From Erythrobacter sp. 34-65-8 (GTDB lineage Bacteria; Pseudomonadota; Alphaproteobacteria; Sphingomonadales; Sphingomonadaceae), in contig NCJP01000042.1 in assembly GCA_002278985.1 (NCBI GenBank), positions 1 to 12,762 on the forward strand: a stretch of DNA of 12,762 bases, read 5' to 3'. This document shows, one piece after another, positions 1-5,658 of the stretch (positions within the stretch are counted from its first letter, which is position 1; every line of letters begins with the position of its first letter). The notes under the pieces were generated by a model. The model was not told where the DNA came from and ran no database searches. It saw nothing but the letters and a program-made list of their open reading frames with translations. Both the position numbers and the translations under genes were made by a program.

Positions 1-1
1 G

Positions 2-205
2 CTGGCCTTGGGACGCCCCGCCACCGTGCGCCAGAGCGATGAACCTGCTGCGAGTCGGCCGCCGCCAGACCGCACGGCACCGTCTGCTGCCGGACCGCCC
101 GACGTCAGGCCGGAGCGGGAAATTGCCGAGATGGTGGAGCAGGAACGGCGCAACCCGGCCGAACAGGCGGATGACCTGCTCGATTCCCGCCGCCCGGTCG
201 AATAG
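2..205 (+). CDS. C-terminal fragment of an unidentified protein (5' end outside window)
   Basis: An open frame enters from the left edge and ends at TAG (203-205). The visible tail has about 67 residues: a proline- and arginine-rich, apparently disordered stretch, then a charged segment (EIAEMVEQERRNPAEQADD) and the end LLDSRRPVE. Codon choice is GC-rich like the neighbours. The frame converges on ppa, with only 3 bp between the two stop codons, which is common for real adjacent genes. I do not recognise the family. The opposite strand here has only a short arginine- and proline-rich frame that looks like a shadow. Whether this is coding rests on the open frame and its position alone, so confidence is moderate. 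Confidence 0.5.
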   Translation: MALGRPATVRQSDEPAASRPPPDRTAPSAAGPPDVRPEREIAEMVEQERRNPAEQADDLLDSRRPVE

Positions 206-208
206 CGG

Positions 209-736
209 TCATGCGCGGGCGCGCTCGATCGCTTCCACGACCATCCGGCGCGCGTCTTCGGCATCGCCCCATTTGCCGACCCGGACCCACTTCTCGGCCT
301 CCAGGTCTTTGTAGTGGGTGAAGAAGTGCTCGATCTGCTGGAGCACGATCGAAGGCAGGTCCTTGCGCTCGCCGACATCGGAATAATACGGGAAGGTCGA
401 ATCGACCGGCACGCAGATCAGCTTCTCGTCGCCGCCATGCTCGTCTTCGAGGTGGAGCACGCCGATCGGCCGGGCGCGGACCACGCAGCCGGGGATGAAC
501 GGGCTGCGGCTGATCACCAGCGCGTCAATCGGATCGCCGTCGTCCGACAGCGTATGCGGCACGAAGCCGTAGTTGGCCGGATAGCGCATCGGGGTGTGCA
601 GGATCCGGTCAACGAACAGCGCGCCGCTGGCCTTGTCGAATTCGTACTTCACCGGTTCGCCGCCTGTGGGCACCTCGATGATGACGTTGAGGCTCTCGGG
701 CGGGTTGTCGCCAACGGGGATCTTGCTGATGTCCAT
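209..736 (-). CDS. ppa: Inorganic pyrophosphatase (family I, soluble)
   Basis: Cytoplasmic Mg2+-dependent enzyme that hydrolyses pyrophosphate to two phosphates and so pulls biosynthetic reactions such as tRNA charging forward. The protein is 175 residues, matching the usual ~175 of bacterial family I enzymes. It begins [19 protein letters not shown]. The family signature [10 protein letters not shown], which supplies metal-binding aspartates, lies in mid-protein, and the conserved segments [19 protein letters not shown] and [12 protein letters not shown] are present. The frame extends upstream to 949, but the extension runs through the ppa-hisS intergenic region and is not conserved-looking. 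The ATG at 736 has a purine-rich AAGGGCG just upstream and gives the family length. It is divergent from hisS and convergent with the fragment at 2-205. Nothing looks damaged. Confidence 0.96.
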   Translation of the reverse strand: MDISKIPVGDNPPESLNVIIEVPTGGEPVKYEFDKASGALFVDRILHTPMRYPANYGFVPHTLSDDGDPIDALVISRSPFIPGCVVRARPIGVLHLEDEHGGDEKLICVPVDSTFPYYSDVGERKDLPSIVLQQIEHFFTHYKDLEAEKWVRVGKWGDAEDARRMVVEAIERARA

Positions 737-781
737 GGCCGCGCCCTTAGCGGCGCCGGGGCGCGCTGCCAACCGAGACTT

Positions 782-796
782 TTGTGCAAGTGCGAA
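782..796 (-). promoter_or_regulatory. 15-bp motif upstream of ppa, repeated upstream of the orphan terminator
   Basis: Read toward ppa, the sequence is TTCGCACTTGCACAA. Exactly the same 15 bases occur on the + strand at 11022-11036 in an unrelated intergenic region. The copy lies about 45-60 bp upstream of the ppa ATG. A weak -35/-10 pair (TTGCGG, 17 bp, CACAAA) could overlap it. It may be a regulator-binding site or a promoter element; the sequence alone cannot decide. Confidence 0.4.
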
Positions 797-809
797 CAAC
801 GCACCGCAA

Positions 810-838
810 TTGCGCAACGCGCGCCGAGCGCCTAATCG
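810..838 (+). promoter_or_regulatory. Candidate hisS promoter
   Basis: TTGCGC (810-815), a 17-bp spacer and TAATCG (833-838) resemble the loose alphaproteobacterial sigma-70 pattern TTGnnn-N17-TAnnnn. The same TTGC-N17-TA arrangement recurs upstream of metK, scoA and the CDC48 gene in this window. If it is used, transcription would start within a few bases of the hisS ATG at 846, leaving almost no leader. No Shine-Dalgarno sequence is visible there. Both hexamers are weak matches. Confidence 0.3.
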
Positions 839-845
839 CCCCGCC

Positions 846-2084
846 ATGTCGAAAAACACTCCGCAAGCCATTCGCGGCACCCAGGATATCTTCGGCGCCG
901 ATGCCGAGGCGTTTGCCTTCGTGGTCGAAACCTTCGAGCGGGTGCGCAAGCTCTACCGCTTCCGCCGGGTCGAAATGCCGGTGTTCGAAAAGACCGAGGT
1001 GTTCAGCCGGGCGATCGGCGAGACGACCGACGTGGTCTCCAAGGAAATGTACTCGTTCGAGGATCGCGGCGGCGAAAGCCTGACCCTGCGCCCGGAATTC
1101 ACCGCCGGGATCGCCCGCGCGTACCTGACGAATGGCTGGCAGCAGCACGCGCCGCTCAAGGTCGCGACCCACGGGGCCCTGTTCCGCTACGAACGCCCGC
1201 AGAAGGGCCGCTACCGCCAGTTCCACCAGATCGACGCCGAGATCATCGGCGCGGCTGAGCCGCAGGCCGATGTAGAGCTGCTGGCGATGGCGGATCAGGT
1301 GATCCGCGAGCTGGGGATCGAGGGCGTGACGCTGCACCTCAACACGCTCGGCGACGGCGACACCCGGGCAGCGTGGCGCGCGGCCCTGATCGACTATTTC
1401 GGTGCCGTGAAGGGCGAGCTGTCCGAGGATTCGCAGGAGCGGCTGGAGAAGAACCCGCTCCGCATCCTCGACAGCAAGGACCCGCGCGACCGCAAATTCT
1501 TCGCCGATGCCCCGAAGATCGATGATTTCCTGACGGACGAGGCGCGGGCGTTCTTCGACGCCGTCACCAGCGGGCTGGACGCGGCCGGGGTGAAATGGGT
1601 GCGCGCGGAAAGCCTGGTGCGCGGCCTCGACTACTACCGCCACACCGCGTTCGAATTCATCCCCGACGAGGGCAGCGAGGCGGCCTCGAAACTCGGTAGC
1701 CAGAGCACGATCCTTGGCGGCGGGCGCTACGACGGGCTGATGGAAAGCCTTGGTGGTGCGCCGACGCCTGCGGTCGGCTGGGCTGCGGGGATCGAGCGGC
1801 TAGCGATGCTGGTGGGGGAACGGGGTGAGGCGGTTGCCGACGTGATCGTCGTGGTTGAGGATGATTCCAGGATCACAGAGGCTATCGGGGCTATTCAAGC
1901 AGCAAGAGCTCAGGGCCTTGTTGTCGAATTGATTGCCGAAGGCTCGCCTCGCAAGCGATATGACAAAGCTGTCAAGCGTGGCTCAACCGCGATTGTCTCA
2001 TTGCAAAGAGACTTGGCTCACAGCTTCAAGTGCGACGGAGAACCGAACCCTGTCACCCTCGCATGCTTCAAGGCTTATACTTAG
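846..2084 (+). CDS. hisS: Histidyl-tRNA synthetase
   Basis: Class II aminoacyl-tRNA synthetase that charges tRNA-His in the cytoplasm. The 412 residues start at ATG 846; the frame extends upstream to 594 but that part lies over ppa. Catalytic-core landmarks occur in order: [12 protein letters not shown], motif 2 ([16 protein letters not shown]), the HisA signature [15 protein letters not shown], then GGGRYDGL and motif 3 ([10 protein letters not shown]). The C-terminal anticodon-binding domain starts near residue 335 with [10 protein letters not shown] and includes [14 protein letters not shown]. The last ~230 bp have about 53% GC by hand count (the block 1561-1620 is 73%), with codon use unlike the rest of the gene. 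The protein remains readable and the domain looks homologous, so I call the gene intact. It ends in TAG, which needs release factor 1. Repeats begin 8 bp after the stop. Confidence 0.96.
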   Translation: MSKNTPQAIRGTQDIFGADAEAFAFVVETFERVRKLYRFRRVEMPVFEKTEVFSRAIGETTDVVSKEMYSFEDRGGESLTLRPEFTAGIARAYLTNGWQQHAPLKVATHGALFRYERPQKGRYRQFHQIDAEIIGAAEPQADVELLAMADQVIRELGIEGVTLHLNTLGDGDTRAAWRAALIDYFGAVKGELSEDSQERLEKNPLRILDSKDPRDRKFFADAPKIDDFLTDEARAFFDAVTSGLDAAGVKWVRAESLVRGLDYYRHTAFEFIPDEGSEAASKLGSQSTILGGGRYDGLMESLGGAPTPAVGWAAGIERLAMLVGERGEAVADVIVVVEDDSRITEAIGAIQAARAQGLVVELIAEGSPRKRYDKAVKRGSTAIVSLQRDLAHSFKCDGEPNPVTLACFKAYT

Positions 2085-2092
2085 CCATGCTT

Positions 2093-2183
2093 CGTCACCC
2101 CGGGCTTGACCCGGGGTCCATCCCTCCTCATGCACCTTGGCCTGACACGGAAGAATGGATGCTGAAACAGGTTCAGCATGACG
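2093..2183. repeat. Pair of oppositely oriented REP-like palindromes
   Basis: Two hairpin repeats face each other. The left one has arms ACCCCGGG (2097-2104) and CCCGGGGT (2110-2117) around CTTGA. The right one has arms ATGCTGAA (2159-2166) and TTCAGCAT (2172-2179). The outer ends match as inverted repeats: CGTCA...GTCCATCC at left and GGATG...TGACG at right. Arms differ between copies but stay perfectly complementary, while flanks and loop keep the same frame, the mark of a repeat family conserved as a hairpin. The arrangement resembles BIME-type REP pairs and may also help end or stabilise the hisS transcript. Confidence 0.85.
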
Positions 2184-2223
2184 GAAGAAGCGAAGTGGAA
2201 CGCATGTTTTCCATCTCCGAAGC

Positions 2224-2249
2224 CGTCACCCTGAACTTGTTTCAGGGTC
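2224..2249. repeat. REP-like palindrome, left copy flanking the GIY-YIG gene
   Basis: Arms ACCCTGAA (2228-2235) and TTCAGGGT (2241-2248) enclose CTTGT, preceded by CGTC. The whole 26 bases are an exact inverted copy of 2596-2621. The right edge lies 11 bp beyond the stop codon of the GIY-YIG pseudogene. Confidence 0.9.
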
Positions 2250-2259
2250 CATTGGGCCG

Positions 2260-2572
2260 CTAAGGTTGAGTCAATGGGGGGAAGCCAAACCCCACCGCCA
2301 GGTCGGCCCAATGCGGATTCGACATCTCGATAAGGTTGATCTTCCATTGCCTGCGCCAGTTCTTCAGCTGCTTCTCGCGCGCAATCGCGGAAACCATCTC
2401 GCCATGCATTTCAAACCAGACCAGCCGCTTTACACCATGCTGAGCGGTGAAGCCGGGCAGCACTGCGGTGCTGCCACAGGCGCGTTTCAAGGTTGGACGT
2501 GACTCCGATGTAGAGCGTGCCGTAATGCCCGCTCGCCAGGATGTAGACGCAGGGCAGTCGCTCTCTCACCAT
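2260..2572 (-). pseudogene. GIY-YIG endonuclease, single-domain, frameshifted
   Basis: Small GIY-YIG nuclease of the YhbQ/UPF0213 kind (normally about 90-100 residues, one domain). The first frame starts at ATG 2572 and reads MVRERLPCVYILASGHYG, then TLYIGVTSNLETRLWQHRS. It holds the VYI and YIG strands and the conserved arginine helix (ETRLWQHR). The frame is lost near 2455-2465. The rest of the domain continues in another minus-strand frame: LPGFTAQHGVKRLVWFE, then the REKQLKNWRRQWK helix with the expected catalytic glutamate, and NPHWADLAVGFGFPPL, stopping at TAG 2260-2262. The 10 bases between the HR and GF codons cannot encode a whole number of residues, so bases have been lost or gained. 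Left as is, the first frame ends in unrelated sequence by 2411 and lacks the glutamate. It is flanked by perfect inverted repeats. Confidence 0.85.
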
Positions 2573-2595
2573 GTTGCAGAGCTTGTCGCACGATA

Positions 2596-2621
2596 GACCC
2601 TGAAACAAGTTCAGGGTGACG
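2596..2621. repeat. REP-like palindrome, right copy flanking the GIY-YIG gene
   Basis: Arms ACCCTGAA (2597-2604) and TTCAGGGT (2610-2617) enclose ACAAG, followed by GACG. This is the exact inverse of 2224-2249. It lies about 24 bp upstream of the nuclease ATG (minus strand) and 18 bp upstream of the prfA ATG (plus strand), so it occupies the place where a prfA promoter or leader would be expected. Confidence 0.9.
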
Positions 2622-2639
2622 AATACGGAACCAGAACGG

Positions 2640-3664
2640 ATGACCATTCCCGCCGAACGCCTTGACCAGATCGCGCACCGCTTTGCGGAGCTGGAAGCGC
2701 GCATGGCGAGCGGCACGCTGGAGGGGGCGGCGTTCATCCAGGCTTCCCGCGACTATGCCGAGCTGGAACCGGTGGCGAAGGTCGCTGCGCAAGTGAAGGC
2801 GGCGCGCGAAGAAATGGCGGGGCTCTCCGACATGCTCGCCGATCCGGAAATGAAGGCGATGGCGGAGGAGGAACTCGCCCAGATCAGGGCGACCCTCCCC
2901 GAGCTGGAGCGCCAGCTCGCCGTCGCCATGCTCCCGCGCGACAGCGCCGACAGCAAGCCCGCGATGCTCGAAATCCGCGCCGGCACCGGCGGAGACGAAG
3001 CCGCTCTGTTTGCGGGCGACCTTTACCGGATGTACGAACGCTATGCCGCCGAGCAGGGGTGGACAATCGAGCCGGTCAGAACGTCACCGGCACCGGGGTG
3101 TTCGCCAGGCTGAAGTTCGAAAGCGGGGTCCACCGCGTCCAGCGCGTGCCGGTGACCGAAAGCGGAGGGCGCATCCACACCAGCGCGGCGACCGTGGCGG
3201 TGCTGCCGGAGCCGGACGAGGTCGATGTCCAGATCGAGGACAAGGACCTGAAGATTGACGTCTACCGGGCCAGCGGCGCAGGCGGCCAGCACGTCAACAC
3301 CACTGACAGCGCGGTGCGCATCACCCACCTGCCGACCGGTACGGTGGTGACCTGTCAGGACGGCCGCAGCCAGCACAAGAACAAGGAAAAGGCGATGCAG
3401 GTGCTGCGCACACGACTTTACGACGCCCAGCGCGAGGCCACCCAGGGGGCCGAGGCCGAAGCGCGCAAGGCGATGGTCGGCAGCGGGGACCGTTCCGAAC
3501 GCATCCGTACCTACAATTTCCCCCAAGGCCGGGTGACCGACCACCGCATCGGGCTGACCCTGCACAAGCTGCCCGAGATTCTCGCCGGGCCTGCCCTGGG
3601 CGAGCTGATCGACGCGCTGATCGCCGAGGACGAGGCCAAGCGGCTGGCGGCGATGGAGGAATGA
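2640..3664 (+). pseudogene. prfA: Peptide chain release factor 1, interrupted by an out-of-frame internal deletion
   Basis: RF1 releases finished proteins at UAA and UAG. The N-terminal part (ATG 2640, [15 protein letters not shown]) is normal through [20 protein letters not shown] to EQGWTIEP (about residue 145), then leaves frame and stops at 3111-3113. The second part resumes in the -1 frame at [16 protein letters not shown] (from 3080) and is normal to the end: tripeptide motif PVT in [12 protein letters not shown], catalytic GGQ in [35 protein letters not shown]. Family members have about 21 residues between the tryptophan and VTGTG; here there are 20 bases, so about 43 bp are missing. 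Restoring 43 bp gives 1068 bp, or 355 residues, the normal RF1 length. No slippery heptamer is visible and recoding would not restore the lost residues. A GTG at 2616 lies in the repeat and is an unlikely start. prfA is normally essential, so an assembly error or a second copy is possible. Confidence 0.9.
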
Positions 3665-4488
3665 CCCTCGCCGAGGCCATCCGCGCCGCTGCGGAGCGCC
3701 TTGCGGGGGCCAGCGATACGGCCCGGCTCGATGCCGAACTGCTCGCCGCCCACTGCCTTGGCGTCTCACGCGCCGACCTGCTGCTGCGCCATTTGCGCGA
3801 TGAGGCGCCCGCCACGCTCGTTGCCCTGATCGAACGGCGCGCAGCGCACGAACCGGTCGCCTACATCACCGGCCATCAGGAGTTTTACGGCCTGCCGTTC
3901 ATCGTCTCGCCCGCCGTGCTGATCCCGCGCGGGGACAGCGAGGTGCTGGTCGAGGCGGCGCTGGCGGAGCACGCCGGTGCGCGCCGGGTGCTCGATTGCG
4001 GCACGGGTTCGGGCGCGCTGCTGCTGGCCGTCCTGGCACATCTGGTCGGGGCGCAAGGGATAGGGATTGACCGTTCGCCTGCGGCACTGGCGGTCGCGCA
4101 GGCCAATGCCAACGCGCTGGGTTTGAGGGTTCGGGCGCAATTTCTCCCGGCGGATTGGACGCAGGCCGGTTGGGCCGAAGGGATGGGCCGGTTCGACCTG
4201 ATCCTCGCCAACCCGCCTTATGTCGAAAGCGATGCCGCCCTCGATCCCGACGTGCGCGATCATGAACCGGCCGGGGCACTGTTTGCCGGTCCGGACGGAC
4301 TCGACGATTATCGCATACTGGTGCCGCAATTGCCGGGCCTGCTGGCCCCGGGCGGGGTGGCCGTGGTCGAGATCGGGCACCGGCAGGCGGACGCCGTCTC
4401 GGCCATTGCGGCCAGCACCGGCTTGTCGGCGGCGCTGCGCCGCGATCTGGCGGGCCGCCCCCGGGCGCTTGTTTTGCGGGCTTTGTAA
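3661..4488 (+). CDS. prmC: Release factor glutamine methyltransferase
   Basis: SAM-dependent enzyme that N5-methylates the glutamine of the GGQ motif in release factors, raising termination efficiency. The 275 residues match the usual length (about 277 in E. coli). The N-terminal helical substrate-binding part contains [17 protein letters not shown] (64-80) and VLIPRGDSE (86-94), a variant of the usual PRPDTE. The Rossmann SAM-binding motif is DCGTGSGAL (112-120), followed by GIDRSPAAL, and the catalytic NPPY is at 184-187. The start ATG overlaps the prfA stop as ATGA, typical of translational coupling in a prfA-prmC operon. Because the upstream prfA frame is lost, ribosomes on the first prfA part would stop at 3113, which could reduce coupled translation of prmC. 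The gene itself is complete. Confidence 0.95.
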   Translation: MTLAEAIRAAAERLAGASDTARLDAELLAAHCLGVSRADLLLRHLRDEAPATLVALIERRAAHEPVAYITGHQEFYGLPFIVSPAVLIPRGDSEVLVEAALAEHAGARRVLDCGTGSGALLLAVLAHLVGAQGIGIDRSPAALAVAQANANALGLRVRAQFLPADWTQAGWAEGMGRFDLILANPPYVESDAALDPDVRDHEPAGALFAGPDGLDDYRILVPQLPGLLAPGGVAVVEIGHRQADAVSAIAASTGLSAALRRDLAGRPRALVLRAL

Positions 4489-4633
4489 GCGGGGGGGTTG
4501 GCAAAGCGGGTTCGAGTGGTTAAGTGCAACCCAAGGCCAGCGGTTCTTGGTATTTTCCATCCGCCGGGCCTTAGCTCCAACATTTGCGCGTGCGACCGGG
4601 CCAGAGGGCCTGTCAGGATATGCAGATGGGGCA

Positions 4634-4661
4634 CCGCGACCTGCAAATCTGGCGGTCGCGG
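4634..4661 (+). promoter_or_regulatory. Perfect inverted repeat in the leader of the DUF4167 gene
   Basis: CCGCGACC (4634-4641) and GGTCGCGG (4654-4661) form an 8-bp perfect dyad around 12 bases, about 66 bp upstream of the TTG start. No T-run follows, so it is not a simple terminator. It lies in the 239-bp gap after prmC. I see no convincing promoter there; a separate promoter for the downstream gene is likely because the gap is long. Function unknown. Confidence 0.4.
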
Positions 4662-4727
4662 CGAGGGGTCATGCGGCCGCCGGGCAATGGTGCCGGAAGG
4701 GCGGCCGATACAGAGGAAGAGCATTCC

Positions 4728-5627
4728 TTGAACAACAACAACAATCGCAACAACAACAGCAACAACAATCGCCGCCGCGGGCGCGGCAATCGCAGCCAGG
4801 GTGGCGGCAATCCGGGTCAGCAGAACCGGATTGACAGCCGTGCGCGCGGCAATGCGCCGCAGATGCTGGATAAGTACAAGAAGCTCGCGCAGGACGCCCA
4901 GCACAATGGCGACCGGGTGCAGATGGAGTACTATCTGCAGTTCGCTGATCACTATTTCCGGGTGCTGGCCGACAACAAGGCGCGCCAGGATGAAACGCGC
5001 GGCCCCCGCCGTGACGAGCGCGAACCCGACGACGATGATGACACCGGCGAACAGGGCGGTGACGACTACCGCCGCAATGCCCAGCGCCGCCCGCAAGGCC
5101 GCCGCGACGAGCAGGATTCGATCGAGCGCGGCAGCGAAGGTGACGAAGGCTCGGCGGACGATACGCCGTTCGGGCGCGATGATCGGCCGGCACGCGATGA
5201 CCGGCCTGTGCGGCGGGAACGGCCTGCCCGCCAGGACCGTAGTGCTCGCGATGACCGTTCCCGTGAAGATCGGCCCCGCGAAGATCGCGTCCGCGATGAC
5301 CGGCCGCGCGAGAACCGGAGCGAGGATCGCCCCCGTGACGAACAGGCACCTGCCACTGACGAAGCGGCCGAGCGTCGCCCGCGCCGCCGCGCCGCCACCC
5401 GTGATGCCACCCGTGACGATAGCGCGGCCGCTGCGCCTCGGGCAGCCCGGGCTCCGAAAGCCGAAGCCCCAAAGTCGGATGCAGGCGGCGATTTCGATGT
5501 GTCCGTCTTGCCGCCATCCATCAAGGCGGCCAGCCAGGATGACGATGGCGCCAAGCCCCGGCTCAAGCCGCGCCGCCGCCGTGCTGGCGGAGAAGCGGAA
5601 GGTGCGGTCGAGACCGTCGATTCCTGA
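4728..5627 (+). CDS. DUF4167 domain protein with low-complexity RD-rich tail
   Basis: Alphaproteobacterial protein of unknown function. I place the start at TTG 4728 because AGAGGAAGA precedes it at good spacing and the protein then opens with the family's Asn-rich N-terminus (MNNNNNRNNNSNNN). The frame continues upstream to 4584, but that part has no family resemblance. From TTG it is 299 residues. Residues about 15-85 form the conserved block: RRRGRGN, NRIDSRARGNAPQMLDKYKK, NGDRVQMEYYLQFADHYFR. Residues 150-204 are a degenerate repeat of RDDRP/REDRP units, and 101-105 is a run of aspartates. A short conserved-looking segment (GGDFDVSVLPPSIK) precedes a basic end (RLKPRRRR). The basic Arg/Gly/Asn ends suggest nucleic-acid binding, which is inference. 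It is followed 31 bp later by lnt on the same strand. Confidence 0.88.
   Translation: MNNNNNRNNNSNNNRRRGRGNRSQGGGNPGQQNRIDSRARGNAPQMLDKYKKLAQDAQHNGDRVQMEYYLQFADHYFRVLADNKARQDETRGPRRDEREPDDDDDTGEQGGDDYRRNAQRRPQGRRDEQDSIERGSEGDEGSADDTPFGRDDRPARDDRPVRRERPARQDRSARDDRSREDRPREDRVRDDRPRENRSEDRPRDEQAPATDEAAERRPRRRAATRDATRDDSAAAAPRAARAPKAEAPKSDAGGDFDVSVLPPSIKAASQDDDGAKPRLKPRRRRAGGEAEGAVETVDS
5175..5339 (+). repeat. Degenerate in-frame repeat encoding RDDRP/REDRP units
   Basis: Within the DUF4167 gene, GAYGACCGG-like codon blocks recur roughly every 12-24 bases and encode alternating arginine and acidic residues (residues 150-204). The DNA repeat is imperfect, so the length probably varies between strains. 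The segment is predicted disordered. Confidence 0.7.
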
Positions 5628-5658
5628 CGGTACCGCACCGCTGACGAGGGGCGGCTAA

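Larger units (their letters stand above)
2224..2621 (-). mobile_element. Putative repeat-bounded GIY-YIG unit (about 398 bp)
   Basis: Two perfect 26-bp inverted palindromes (2224-2249 and 2596-2621) enclose a single small nuclease gene with little other sequence. The unit sits between hisS and prfA in a stretch with lower GC than the flanking genes. The arrangement recalls REP sequences with their RAYT transposases, with a GIY-YIG nuclease in place of a Y1 transposase. That comparison is inference. No target-site duplication is recognisable, and movement cannot be shown from one locus. Confidence 0.45.

Noticed and set aside
747..1643. 298-codon open frame on the minus strand
   Set aside because: It lies opposite hisS, whose motifs are clear; the translation is Arg/Ala-rich without domains, a shadow of GC-rich coding.
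2081..2347. 88-codon minus-strand frame with peptides such as LKQVQGDG and LNLFQHP
   Set aside because: These peptides are translations of the palindromic repeats themselves, a common source of false small genes.
2616..2639. GTG 2616 as an earlier prfA start
   Set aside because: It lies in the REP palindrome; ATG 2640 gives the expected RF1 N-terminus and, with the deletion restored, the normal length.
3041..3110. Programmed ribosomal frameshift in prfA
   Set aside because: That device belongs to prfB. No slippery heptamer is visible, and a -1 shift would still leave about 14 conserved residues missing.
4308..5096. Hydrophobic 262-codon minus-strand frame, and a 282-codon frame at 4669-5517
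   Set aside because: Both are shadows of prmC and the DUF4167 gene; their composition follows from the Asp/Arg codon repeats read in reverse.
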